Positions 24,625 to 34,773 of a DNA stretch of 64,000 nt are shown here, one piece after another. The position numbers and the translations under genes were made by a program. Position 1 is the stretch's first letter. Each line of letters starts with the position of its first letter. The stretch is taken from NCBI RefSeq assembly GCF_905163445.1, contig NC_053202.1:11098001-11162000 (forward strand). The letters run 5' to 3'. The notes under the pieces are model-generated. The model was not told the origin of the DNA and searched no databases. It worked only from the letters and a program-made list of their open reading frames with translations. The stretch is from Pararge aegeria. Its lineage: Eukaryota; Arthropoda; Insecta; Lepidoptera; Nymphalidae.

Positions 24625-25252
24625 TTAAATCACTTCTTTTCTAGTCCGTGTATCCGATTATCAAATTTATTAAAATCACTTTTACTATCGATATTTATTA
24701 ATATTATTTTCATTTACAATACGTTTTAACATGCACTCGCAAAAATTGCTTTACAAAATTGCAGAACCGCACTTAGCAGCTTAATCATTTTATCTCGCTG
24801 GCATTCACGGCCTATTTATAATTTACTCTCGAATTTTATTTATCGAATGTATATTACCTAAATTACAAAAGCGGTTCTGCGATTTTGAGGTAAAAAAAAA
24901 GAAATCACATTTACTAGTCCGTGTATCCGATTATTTTATTCCTTAAAGTCACTTTTACTATTTTTTATTGTCAAAATTGCAAAGCTATTTAGAAATACAT
25001 CTCTCCGTGGCTGGAGTATATTTTCAAAATCTGTGTTTTCTTATCGAATGCTTAGCGAAATTAAGCATCGGTTCTGCAATTTTGATGCAAAAATATAGAA
25101 ATCACTTATATTGTCCGAGTATCCGATTATTTAAATTATTAAAATCACTTTAATAGTCCGTGTATCCGATTGTTTGAAATGTCAATGTCAGTTCGCCCTC
25201 CATGTTAGGAAGATGGCGGATGGCCGTCACGCGTCATCGCGTGGCCCTGATG
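24625..25252 (-). repeat. Degenerate repeat array downstream of the Drop stop (probable 3' UTR)
   Basis: A core TAGTCCGTGTATCCGATTAT, usually flanked by AATCAC and AAAATCACTTTTA-like sequence, recurs four times on the plus strand: about 24625-24690, 24902-24960, 25099-25153 and 25143-25171. A second motif, CGGTTCTGCRATTTTG, occurs at 24871-24886 and 25069-25084 and in inverted orientation at 24753-24770. All lie within 630 bp after the stop codon, so they are probably transcribed as 3' UTR (inference; the transcript end is unknown). A minus-strand AATAAA at 24940-24935 is a possible poly(A) signal. Confidence 0.6.
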
Positions 25253-25501
25253 TCAATGCGGCTGCAAAGAGTTCAGGATATTCATATTTATCGCATGTTG
25301 GTGGGAGGGAGGGCCACCTAGGAAGCTGAGTTGAGGCCTGCTAGCAGCGGCCATCGCTGCGAACAGCGGCGGGGCCCCTCCGCCCCCGAACAGTGCGAAG
25401 GATGGGGGTAAAAGAGGCCTTGCTGATAACCGAAGTTTCTCTATTTCCGCTTCTTGAAGCCGCTTTGCTTTTGCCCGGCGATTTTGAAACCATATTTTGA
25501 C
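25253..25501 (-). CDS. Dr: Drop/msh (Msx-class) homeobox gene, last coding exon
   Basis: This exon encodes 82 residues and a TGA stop at 25255-25253. It begins with homeodomain residues 45-60 (VKIWFQNRRAKAKRLQ), the recognition helix with W48, F49, Q50, N51 and R53, then EAEIEKLRLSARPLLPPSF and a Gly/Ala/Pro-rich tail ending LNSLQPH. The acceptor reads tcattacag just before the first GTC codon (AG at 25503-25502), intron phase 0. RLQEAEIEK directly after the homeodomain is characteristic of the msh/Msx class. Known for the family: a nuclear sequence-specific transcription factor, often a repressor, acting in dorsoventral neuroectoderm patterning and muscle/neural identity in insects. It joins the exon at 26856-27043. 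The assignment rests on recognition of the homeodomain, not on a search. Confidence 0.93.
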   Translation of the reverse strand, partial: VKIWFQNRRAKAKRLQEAEIEKLRLSARPLLPPSFALFGGGGAPPLFAAMAAASRPQLSFLGGPPSHQHAINMNILNSLQPH

Positions 25502-25679
25502 CTGTAATGAAAAATAGTTTATGAGTGGTCTTTTATTTTAGGTTCTAAGTGCTGTTAGAGTTAGTTGACAGAACCTAAAGTATTAATAATCTATTTACTT
25601 TTTTTACTATCATTAAACCAATCAATGAACATATTTTGACAAAAATAAAAATAATAACGAAAAAAATAAGCCGTCTAAC

Positions 25680-25825
25680 CAGTGGCGTGCATAGAGGGTA
25701 TACACAGGGTATGAGGTGATATAAAATGGAGAAAATCTCTAGTAAGAGTTATAAAAAGCCCACCCTTAACTATTTATAGCTCATACTGGGGATTTTCTTC
25801 ATTTTATATCATCTGCACGCCACTG
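25680..25825. mobile_element. hAT-type MITE in Drop intron, 8-bp TSD
   Basis: A 146-bp element with perfect 12-bp terminal inverted repeats, CAGTGGCGTGCA and TGCACGCCACTG. It is flanked by an exact 8-bp duplication CGTCTAAC (25672-25679 and 25826-25833). The interior is itself largely palindromic (ATAAAATGGAGAAAATC against GATTTTCTTCATTTTAT). An 8-bp TSD with a CAG-type TIR is typical of the hAT superfamily; this is a nonautonomous member. Confidence 0.88.
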
Positions 25826-26723
25826 CGTCTAACGGTACACTTAGGGGACACACACATGGTACCCAAAATGCTGGCGCTATTGCCCCTTTGTATACACTTA
25901 GCCGTTGGGTAAAATAAGCGAGCTCTTGGGTCATCAAATGTCAAGACCATTTTTTGGGAAAAGATGTTAATAAAATTTTTCGTTTCCGAACATGCCTGGA
26001 TGGCGATGTGTGTATTGTCGTAGTGAATTTTTATTTTTTACTATTATTATCAAAATAAATTTGTAGGTGCGGTTTGCGTATATTTAAACAAACTAATCTG
26101 TAATTATAAATGCTAATGTAGTTTAGGAGCGTTTATTTGTGCGTACCTACATTAGAAATTAAAATTAAATTACCTACTTAGTTGATTTCAATCAATTATG
26201 CCTTTTAAATAATTCGTGTTGACATAACTAAAATTATTCACTTGTCAGGACGTGTTCAGTAACTTACGTTAATGTAGTGGACTACGTAATTTATGCAAGT
26301 GAGGTAAGTATGAAAATAACAGTTCCGCACGTAGGTATATCAAACGATGTTTTTTGATTCATTTGCCGCATGTGGTATTATCAAATGAAGTTTTTTTATA
26401 TCAAAGCAAAAACAAATCTTATATCTACTAACGCTTACAATCGATACAGTTATTTATTTCTCTGTATCGACAAAGTGAAATTGTTCTTATTTGAGTCGTT
26501 AATCCTATAGGTACTATAATTTTTGTTTTGCAAACGCCTGAGCTAAAGAATTGTAGGAGAATTTGAGCTTTAACCAAGTAGTCATCAGAGTAAAATGTAC
26601 TCTGATATTCATGTATTTCGATACTCAAAAACGACTAATCGATTGCGACCGAGCATAATTTGTACTAAGGCTACAGGAGTAACGTGAAAGTACTTTTATG
26701 TTGAAGAGTATTGACGACCTACA

Positions 26724-26850
26724 TGGGGCAGCGGTGAGCGCTGTTGTTTAAGTTACCGGGTTCGATATTCGAATTTATAATTTTCTCTGCTCCGGTCTGG
26801 TGGTGGGAGGAGGCTTGGGCCGTGGGTAGTTACCACCCTACCGAAAAAAA
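26724..26850 (+). mobile_element. SINE-G head in Drop intron, ending at the splice donor
   Basis: GGGGCAGCGGTGAGCGCTG, CGGGTTCGATATTCG, GGGCCGTGGGTAGTTACCAC then CCTACCGA. Similarity to SINE-G fades within about ten bases of the Drop exon edge (26856). Antisense to Drop; the 3' half of the SINE is absent. Confidence 0.68.
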
Positions 26851-26855
26851 CTGAC

Positions 26856-27043
26856 CTGTGTCTCCGTGAGTCGTAAGGACGACGAGAACTCCGCTCTCTC
26901 CGCGATGCTCAAGTACTGCTTGTCCCGGAACTTCTTCTCTAGCGCAAGGAGTTGCTGCGTGGTGAACGGCGTCCGTGGCTTCCGGTTGGGCTTGTGCTTC
27001 CGGAGCTGGCAGCGGACCACTGGTGGGCCGGCGGGGGGGCCAC
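26856..27043 (-). CDS. Dr: Drop/msh homeobox gene, exon with homeodomain residues 1-44
   Basis: After a partial codon the exon encodes 62 residues: a Gly/Pro stretch, CQLRKHKP, then homeodomain residues 1-44 (NRKPRTPFTTQQLLALEKKF ... RLTETQ). LRKHKxNRKPRTPFTT is the Msx/msh hallmark leading into the homeodomain. The donor is GTCAGT at 26855-26850, phase 0, splitting the homeodomain between Q44 and V45. The acceptor is ttgcccacag (AG at 27045-27044), phase 1. An in-frame TGA at 27065-27063 shows the exon cannot extend far upstream. The exon is much richer in G+C than its flanks. A plus-strand open frame over the same bases is a shadow. The N-terminal part of the protein (expected to hold an eh1-type repressor motif) is not found in this window. 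Confidence 0.93.
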
Positions 27044-27232
27044 CTGTGGGCAAAATGGGGAATCAAACTCGAACTTCAAAAAACAAGGTTACTAGTACAG
27101 CTTTTTGTGACAGAGCTGATCGTAGTTATTATTTCGCATGTGCCTGTAACCTCCATTATAACAACTTGTCTTATAATATAAACAATCTTTCATCTTTTCA
27201 TTTAATATTTTGTGTAAAACATGTTTAAAAAA

Positions 27233-27623
27233 TCTATATATATAAAAGAGAAAGTGTGTGGGTATGTTCCGTATAGGCTCCGAAACGGCTGGACCGATTT
27301 CAATGAAACTTTCAGCCAATCTCCGGATTGACCTGGCAAGTAATCCTGTAAAGTTTGGTGACGATCGGAGCAATCCTATTTTTTAACTGTCAAACTGTCA
27401 AATACAGCTTTTATTTACTATGATGATATTCTATTGTTGGGTGTACATGGGTGTAGATAATGATCTTCACCCGCTCCAGAAGAGAATAGAAGAGAATAAA
27501 TACGGAAAGAAATAAATGATTTAATATATTATGAGACTTAAATTAAAAATTTAATGATGTAAGTTTATTGTTTAAATAAAATAAAGCAAAATCTAGCCTG
27601 GCGAAGCGGGCTGGGTACGCTAG
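27233..27623 (+). mobile_element. 391-bp Helitron upstream of the Drop homeobox exon
   Basis: It begins TCTATATATATAAAAG after A and ends AGCGGGCTGGGTACGCTAG before T. The stem CTAGCC/TGGCG...AGCGGGCT near the end is the decayed terminal hairpin seen intact at 60406-60796. No coding capacity. It lies about 190 bp 5' of the Drop homeobox exon, probably in an intron. Confidence 0.8.
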
Positions 27624-27933
27624 TATAACATAAACAATATCTTTCAATAGTTGAAATTCTTTTTAATCAATAATTTATTCTATTATTTCCTCTGAGTATA
27701 AGTGAGAACACTTTAATAAAAGAACTTATTTAAAAATTTAGGTTATGACAAACCCGACGAGTGCTAGAATGCATCATAAATTAAAAAAAAAAAGGAAAAA
27801 AAGGGTGAAAGGCACATGAAAAGTCTTAGTTTTCACATTTTTTATTGCCTTGCGACGTCACGTTGAAATCACGTGATACGAAGGGAGCGCATACGACATT
27901 TTAATTGATGTAAATATAACTGAAATACAAAAA

Positions 27934-28049
27934 AAGAATTAGAATTTGTCCAAAGAATTAGTCTGGCCATTCAAAGGTGCAATGCTGCCAGCATCTTAGG
28001 AACTGTGCCTCGCTGCGGTGGTTTCGAAGACGTTTTAGAGTTTATATAG
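27934..28049 (+). pseudogene. Short coding remnant, probably of a repeated element
   Basis: Frame KELEFVQRISLAIQRCNAAS then ILGTVPRCGGFEDVLEFI and a stop TAG at 28047. The peptide has the look of a lepidopteran dispersed C-terminal fragment (RISLAIQRGNAASILGT type, recalled not verified). No flanking exon seen. Confidence 0.3.
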
Positions 28050-28715
28050 TTTCATTTTGGTACATAGGTTATTTTTGGTTATTTTTGCTTATGAACAAAA
28101 TGACAAATACTAAAATTCTGAATATTGAGTAGAAATAAATAACATACAACATTTAGTTGTTAGTTTTAAATTAGCATTCGGGTTGATTATAGATTATAAA
28201 AAAAAAAGGTTTACTTACAAACACTTACACTAATACAACCGTTTTTAAAATGTTAACTATTCTATTTAAGTGTAATGTTTTCTTAAAAGTAAACACGGCA
28301 TGTGAATAAGTTACAGTTATAATATATATATTTAATTATATATATATATATAAAATAACACAATAAAATGTAAAGAAAAGGTATTGTGAATGAGAATATA
28401 ATAATAAAATATCTCACACACTATTAAAAAAAATCAAGGAAACAGCAAGTTATATGGCGAAGTCATAAATAATTCCCTAAATCAGACCCGAATTTATTTT
28501 CCAAAAATAATAATTTATGGCAGTTCCTATGTCAATACACGATACAGTAGTCGAATAAGCCATTAGCATAAACTAACTTTTAATTTTACCTTTAATTATA
28601 ATTTACCGCTTATAAATAGATACATTTATCATTCAATAAATGTGTAATTAAGAAATAATTCACATTTCGTATTTATTTACAAGGCCAAGTAGTAAAACCT
28701 CTATTATATTAATAA

Positions 28716-29359
28716 CTAGTAGACCCTCGCGACTTCGTCCGCGTATGGGTCAATCAAGAAGCTAGAATATATCTGATGCTAACATAATAATCATCGTAGC
28801 TAGCTATGTACCTACTATTATTTCACGTGGTATACTAAGTTAGTAAGTTGTCATTATTTTAGTTGATTCATACAAACATATATCCATCCATACATCCATC
28901 CTCACAAGCTTTCGCATTTATAATATTAGTAGGATGATACGCTTGCATTTGATCGTTGTCCCATATTTGTGAAGAGTTATGTCCTTTATCTCCGACAATA
29001 TTTATCAGATCCTTATTATAATAAGATAATACATGCATAGTATACACTTTCATATAAAGAATTACTAAAATCGGTTCAAATTTAACGAAGCTATGAAGTA
29101 AAATTGATAAAAGTTTTCATCCCATTTCCCGGAGGAAACTTACTGTTTATCGAGATAGAAATTATCCTATATGTTCACCCGAAATATCATCTACCACTTT
29201 AAAATAAATTTTATTTAAATCCGTTTAATAGTTTTCACGTGATGACCGCACAGACAGACGGACAAAAATAAAATAAAATGTCGACTCAGACTAAAAATTT
29301 TTAAAATATATTGAATGTACAGATATCATCCAGTTACAGTTTTATTATAAGTATATAGA
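28716..29359 (-). mobile_element. Helitron (family N), mosaic
   Basis: On the minus strand it starts TCTATATACTTATAATAAAA and ends GACGAAGTCGCGAGGGTCTA then CTAG/T. Part-way in it contains TCCTACTAATATTATAAATG, a Helitron family H type head, so it looks like a chimera of two Helitron families. Confidence 0.6.
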
Positions 29360-29599
29360 TATAGATTAGTAACCTATTTAGAATTATGAAAAAATGTTTA
29401 AACATCTAAACTTTAATGAAGCAGTGATATGTATGACGTATATAATTTAGTAGTACGAGAGGCTTTTGTGGCAGATCTTGTCCGGGGATATACTAATTTC
29501 TGCCAAGCTTATATAAACTTCCTTACAAGACGCTGAGATTACTGTACTTGGCACTAGCAGACTTAATAATTGGATACGGTCAGAGTAGTTATGGTAGAA

Positions 29600-29980
29600 C
29601 ATATAAAACATATATTACCCGAATATACAACTTACAACTAAAAATGTTAAAACCATAGTACCTAAAAAAATGAAACTAAAATATTCAAAGGAATGCCATG
29701 AATTATTCACATATTGTAAATTATTGCCAGTGCAGAGCAAAGTTACGTTAGCTGTACTTAAGGAAGAATTTGGTAATATACAACATCTTAGACGTAAAGG
29801 GCGAGATGGTAATTTTCGGAAACTGCCTAGTTATAAAAAGTTTATTCTGCCGAAAACACATAATGTGTACGGAAGAAGGAATTATAAATACATATTACCC
29901 AAAATATTTGAAGATCTCCCACCTGCTTTGCAATGTGTAAATGGAAAAAAAACATATATTTTTAAGAAATTGTAAAAGAC
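29600..29980 (+). mobile_element. Non-LTR RT C-terminal remnant (fourth type)
   Basis: Open frame 29670-29975 includes FTYCKLLPVQSKVTLAVLKE and PKTHNVYGRRNYKYILPKIF then EDLPPAL. The 'NVYGRR..KY..P.IF..LPP.L' pattern resembles the end of arthropod non-LTR polyproteins. No TSD or tail defined. Confidence 0.45.
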
Positions 29981-30284
29981 ATTTTTTAGCTAATAGTTCA
30001 AAAATGCCACTGTTTGATTAAGATTGTCTAAATATTTTTACATTAAGATTAAGTAGTTGAATATTTTTTTTTTTTAAGATATATACTTGCGAACCCGCCA
30101 TCCCCACCATAAACGCATAGTTTCTAAGGGGATGGATAATTATGTTGGAAAAATATTTATTACTTTTATTTTGAACAATAAATTTAAAAAAAAAATTCTG
30201 CCGCAAAACAGCATAGTTGCAATGCTACTCTGCTACTAAATCCGGTATCTAGGACGTGGTTGCCGTTGTAATTAAATATGCATC

Positions 30285-30585
30285 CTCATCATCATATCTA
30301 TTTATTTATTTATGTCATATCAACCGATAGACGTCCACTGCTGGACATAGGTCTTTTGTAGGCAGTTCCAAATTCCACGGTTCTGAGCCGCTTGGATCCA
30401 GCGGCTACCTGCGACGCTCTTAATGTCGTCTGTCCACCTAATTTTGATATTGCACTATCCCGTTTGTGCATATGTATATTATCGTTTTTTTTTTGTTAAC
30501 CTGGCTTTATATTTGTATGTGCAATAAAGACTTTTTCTTCTTCCTCTTCTCGTTGGGGGTCGACCAACGCTGCGCTTACCAGTTA
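30285..30585 (-). mobile_element. RTE-type LINE 3' end with an insertion
   Basis: The minus strand matches the RTE C-terminus (GTCCACTGCTGGACATAGGT, CTGTCCACCTAA, then GGGGGTCGACCAACGCTGCG). It is interrupted at about 30445-30540 by a TGCAATAAAGACTTTTTCTTC-ending LINE-type tail. It lies back-to-back with the plus-strand RTE fragment at 30600. Confidence 0.65.
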
Positions 30586-30599
30586 CTTAAACGGAAAGT

Positions 30600-31092
30600 A
30601 CTATACTAAATTTTGTTTAAATCAGTTACTATACCGAAGATATCCCGGACGTCAGCCTATACGAGATTAGTGTGGCTCTCAAGCAGCTTAAGAATGGCAC
30701 GGCGCCAGGTGATGAAGGAATAACGGCAGAACTCCTGAAGGCAGGTGGAAAACCGATACTGAAAGTGCTTCAGCGATTGTTTGATTCCGTTATTCACCAA
30801 GGCACAACGCCAGAGGCATGGCACAGGAGTGGTGGTTCTGTTCTTCAAAAAAGGTGATAATACCATGTTGAAGAATTACAGACCCATCTCGCTGCTGAGT
30901 CATGTCTACAAGCTGTTTTCGAGAGTCATTACGAATCGTCTCGCTCGTAGGTTTGATGACTTCCAGCCTCCCGAACAAGCCGGTTTCCGTAAGGGCTTTA
31001 GTACCATAGACCACATTCATACGCTGCGGCAGGTTATACAGAAGACTGAAGAGTATAACCGGCCACTTTGCTTAGCGTTTGTGGACTATGAA
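30600..31092 (+). mobile_element. RTE-type LINE fragment (RT fingers/palm)
   Basis: Encodes YTEDIPDVSLYEISVALKQL, then ELLKAGGKPILKVLQRLFDS. A frameshift near 30830 is followed by KKGDNTMLKNYRPISLLSHV and QVIQKTEEYNRPLCLAFVDY. It breaks off inside VDYE at a SINE-A 3' piece. Closely related to 46210-47790. Confidence 0.8.
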
Positions 31093-31208
31093 ATATACCT
31101 ACTGCAAATAAATATACTACGACAATTCACACATCGCCATCTAGTCCCAAAGTAAGCGTAGCTTGTGTTATAGGTACTAAGATAATTGATGAAAATTTTT
31201 ATGAATCA
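31093..31208 (-). mobile_element. SINE-A 3' half
   Basis: AATATACTACGACAATTCAC and CCAAAGTAAGCGTAGCTTGT; the tRNA head is missing. It truncates the RTE frame at 31092. Confidence 0.7.
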
Positions 31209-31209
31209 T

Positions 31210-32275
31210 CATCATCATCAAAAAAAAAATTCAAAATTCAAAATTAATTTATTTCCCGTAGGCCTAATTAATAAGCACTTTTGAAACGTCAAGTCTCAAA
31301 GTAAGTCTGTTTGTAGTCACTCTACCATCGATTTGGAAGGCAGATTACACTGAGAAGAGCCGGCAAGAAACTCAGCAGATTGCTCTTTTCCAACATCGTT
31401 TTAAAGTTTAAAAATCTTAAGAATTTTCTGTTTTGTGAGAGATGAGAGCGGAGGGGCCTGTTTCCAAGCAGCCTTGTCGTTAAGGAGTTCATCAATCTTG
31501 TAGTTACCACGATTTGTTAAATGTGTTTTAATACATTGTTTAAACTTAGGTAAAGGTAGATCTAATATTACCTTCGGTATCATGTTATAAAATCATATAC
31601 CCATCCCCACAAAGGATTTCCGTACTTTTCTCAGACGATATGCAGATATCACTAATTTATGTCCGTTTCTGGTTAGTCGACTGTTTATATCGACTTTTTG
31701 TTTATAATTACTTATGTTTTGTTTAATAAAGATAATCCCTATCCCTATCCCTACTAATATTATAAATGTCAATGTAAGTTTGTTTGTTTCGCTTTCACGC
31801 AAACACTACTTAACCGATCCTCATGAAACTTTTATTATTATTGGAAGTGTTAGAAGTAATATAGGATACTTTTTATCCCGACATTAAGCTCGGTTTCTTT
31901 GGTAGAGGGGATAAAAGTGTTTGACGATTTTACACCATAACTCCGAAAAATTATAACCGACTTAAATAATTATTTTTGTACTATAGATGTTATAATACGT
32001 GTTTAATTTTGCCCAAACTTCGTGTAGATCTGATGAATTCATTGGAGATAGAGGACAGAACTCCTCAGCGGACAGCAGCAAACCCCTCATTTAAGGCTTA
32101 GCTATACTGAATACTTGAATACCAATTGAATGCCACATCAAAAAACCAAAATCAAACGCAGACGAAGTCGCGGGCAATAGCTATTATAATAAATAGCTAG
32201 CGAGGCTACTGTAAGTATACCTATTTCTTTAAATTTGGTACGAAGGGATTCGAGAGATCCAAGTTTATATATCAT
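31210..32275 (-). mobile_element. Jockey-like LINE (E-II), split by a Helitron
   Basis: Minus-strand coding FKEIGILTVASLAIYY (32190-32270), the Helitron, then IIFIKQNISNYKQK, YRLRKVRKSFVGMGI, an in-frame TGA, then FYNMIPKVILDLPLPKFKQC and ELLNDKAAWKQAPPL. The 3' UTR has GAGTTTCTTGCCGGCTCTTC and ends TTTTGAATTTTGAATTTTT. Confidence 0.72.
31736..32184 (+). mobile_element. Helitron (family H) inserted in a LINE
   Basis: It starts TCCCTATCCCTATCCC after an A and ends GACGAAGTCGCGGGCAATAG then CTAT (a mutated CTAG). No TSD, as expected for a Helitron. It splits a LINE E-II reading frame: IIFIKQNISNYKQK lies on one side and KEIGILTVASLAIYY on the other. Confidence 0.75.
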
Positions 32276-32520
32276 ATCATCGTCATCAACAGCCTATCAG
32301 CAGCCCAGTGCTGGACTAAGGGCATCTCATAACGGGAGGGTTTGCCCATAATCCCCACGCTGGGCAGACGGGTTGGTGATCGCAGTAGATTGTAATAGAA
32401 GCACAGAACACGCTGCTGCTCCTTCTCCGTAATCCCTTAGTCGCCTCGTACGACAACCGCGGGTAGAGTTGGGTTGGTGGCAACTGTATTCTGATCTGCT
32501 GTCACCACACGGCATGGAAT
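32275..32520. mobile_element. Dispersed repeat family J
   Basis: CAGCCTATCAGCAGCCCAGT, GCTGGACTAAGGGCATCTCA, GGTTGGTGATCGCAGTAGAT, CGTACGACAACCGCGGGTAG. Related pieces at 8672-8885 and 51610-51725. The 149-codon minus-strand frame over this copy is not a gene. Confidence 0.5.
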
Positions 32521-32599
32521 TTATATTAATGCAATCTCTTATAACTTGTCTTTGTATGGTGGCTGTGGCGCGCACAGGAATTTTGATTTGACCAGAGTA

Positions 32600-32706
32600 A
32601 GCATTAGAGAGTAAAATGGCATAAAATGGCAAAGTCCTGCTTCGTTGCCAGTTATATGAAAATATAGGTAGGCAGCGCTTTTGTGTATGAATGAAGTGCA
32701 GGACCA
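32600..32706. mobile_element. hAT-type MITE, degraded fragment
   Basis: GGCATAAAATGGCAAAGTCC ... GGCAGCGCTTTTGTGTATGAATGAAGTGCA matches the right half of the 35150-35293 element. The TIR is lost. Confidence 0.45.
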
Positions 32707-33332
32707 GCAAAACAAAAAATATGCCTCTTCGGGTTAAACCTGGAACTTTCCACTTATACTCGTAACACCAAAACACTCACCACTGCACTTAAAGCCAACC
32801 AAAACCAGACAAAATCGCGGACAACAGCTAGTAACCTCACAAATATCAAGTGTTTGTTGTAGGTCAAGAAACTATTATGTCGTAAGACTGTTAACTAATT
32901 CAAAAGTCACAATAAAGTCAAAATATTTATAACTTGGAAGTTAATTTATGAATATTTATGAAGTCGAGTCTGGTCGATGCGATGTCGTGAATCTTTTATT
33001 CACGATAATTTATGGATGCAGGGCACCCGTGCGACAAGACTGTCGCATAATATAATCGTGTATTTTTTTATCTCTGCCTTCTTGTGTTCAGTCTTTATAT
33101 GACCAGGACGATTCTAGCTACTGTGGAGAGTTGCCACCAAATAACATATTAAATCCATAATTATGCATTCTGAAACCCAAGTTTCCAATCCAGTTCATTT
33201 CAACTCCGTTGGCAGACACAATTATGTAATGTATAATGCTTTGGGCGTTATGAAAATTAAGCTTTATTTGCTATACTCCGCGAAAAGCAGAAGAAGTATG
33301 TAATTTATAATTTTGACATAACTTTTTATATT

Positions 33333-33611
33333 GACGGCCGATTGGCGCAGTGGGCAGCGACCCTGCTTTCAGAGTCCAAGGTCCAGAGTCCAAGGCCGTG
33401 GGTTCGATTCCCACAACTGGAAAATGTTTGTGTTACGAACATGAATGTTTCTCAGTGTCTGGGTGTTTATATGTGTATCATAAGTATATATGTATTTTAT
33501 TCAGAAAAATATTCATCAGTCATCTTAGTACCCATAACACAAGCTACGCTTACTTTGGGGATAGATGGCGATGTGTATTGTCGTAGTATATTTATTATTA
33601 TTTATTTATTT
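33333..33611 (+). mobile_element. SINE-A with a short internal duplication
   Basis: GACGGCCGATTGGCGCAGTG; the anticodon-stem region is duplicated (AGAGTCCAAGGTCCAGAGTC). It is inserted between two E-I LINE pieces of opposite orientation. Confidence 0.8.
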
Positions 33612-33765
33612 ATTATTTATAATTTTGATATTTGACTTAACAATTATTCATTGTAAAGTCAACATCTCCTGAGGATGCTCCGGTTTCGGAGCGAAACGTG
33701 CGTAGAGGGTACATTGCCAAAGATCTGTTTGGTGTGGAGTATAAGGAATATCAGCTATCACTATA
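33612..33765 (+). mobile_element. LINE E-I 3' UTR fragment
   Basis: CATTGTAAAGTCAACATCTC, CTGAGGATGCTCCGGTTTCG, GTGCGTAGAGGGTACATTGC. It follows a SINE-A tail; a matching piece in the other orientation lies at 33245-33315. A minus-strand Helitron N piece (33765-33928) comes next. Confidence 0.55.
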
Positions 33766-33968
33766 CCAAATTTTATTTACATATGTTCAGTAGTTCTCAC
33801 GTGATGCAGATGCGTGATTCAGACGGACAGTCAGACAAAAATAAAAAAAAAACGGTTTTGGACTCAGTATCGATTATAAAGCATCACTTTATCAAAATTT
33901 TCAAAATATATTGAATGTACAGAAATTTTCCAGTTGTGGGAATCAAACTCACGACCTTAAACTCTACT

Positions 33969-34773
33969 AATAAAGTACATTACACTCTGATTTATTTTAT
34001 AAGTTGTTTATGTAATGTTTTGGTGTGTATGATAATATTTTATTATTATTATTATTAAAGTACAACTAAAGGATATTCATAAAAGGACCACAAAATACGA
34101 TAGAAATTACGTTTGCAAATAGAGGTCACGACGATTATAAAGCAAAGGTCAACGACCGAGATTCATGAATTCCAACAATGCCTACAGGAAATTGAAAAAT
34201 TTCCATAAACGATTGATTTAGTTAAACAGGCATAAAACAATAAGACATAAAATTAATGCTAACAGTACGGACTGCATAAGCTACTATAATTATTATAATT
34301 AATATGAATATATAAATTACAATTTAACACCAAAGTATTATAAACAGACAGAATCCTCATTCAGCCAGTTATTTCTATTATTTCTAATATCAACACAAAC
34401 ATTTTTGTTTGTATACCTACCCTCGTTTTTATGTTTATTTCTTGTTATGGAAGAGCGGTGTCTTCTGACTCAGGGGTAGTAATACCCTTAGAGGAAGGCT
34501 CCAGCCATTAGTGTTTACAGTAATTTTATTTACCCAAATAAACTTTTTTTTTATATTATGTAAAAACAGTAAAAACATTGTGCCCAAAAAAAGTGATAAC
34601 GCCCCACGCACTTCACACTTTACACCCGCGGAATGTTGCCAGCTTACAAACTTTTCTCATTTTCCCATTTTATGGTAAACGTTTTGAACATTAGAGTTAA
34701 AATAATGACTTTCAACTGTTAAATGGTGTGAAATGACTAAGCGTTTACAATGAAAAATTGGATTTTTTTTTTT
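33969..34773. other. No feature recognised
   Basis: A+T-rich, with an (ATT)n tract near 34040 and a possible retroelement tail near 34440-34545 (CCCAAATAAACTTTTTTTTT). Confidence 0.3.

Larger units (their letters stand above)
25502..26855 (-). other. Drop final intron (1354 bp)
   Basis: GT-AG intron (donor GTCAGT, acceptor CATTACAG) inside the homeodomain codons. It holds three transposon remnants: a hAT-type MITE (25680-25825), a SINE-A 3' fragment (25996-26040) and a SINE-G head (26724-26850) that reaches almost to the splice donor. The rest (26041-26723) is A+T-rich with nothing recognised. Confidence 0.85.

Noticed and set aside
24625..25171. Spaced repeats that could suggest a CRISPR-like array
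   Set aside because: Eukaryotic context, only four degenerate copies, irregular spacing and one motif inverted.
26866..27228. 120-codon plus-strand open frame over the homeobox exon
   Set aside because: It is the antisense shadow of the Drop homeodomain codons.
32327..32776. 149-codon minus-strand open frame
   Set aside because: It lies over a family J repeat, a hAT MITE fragment and a SINE-G piece; no domain.
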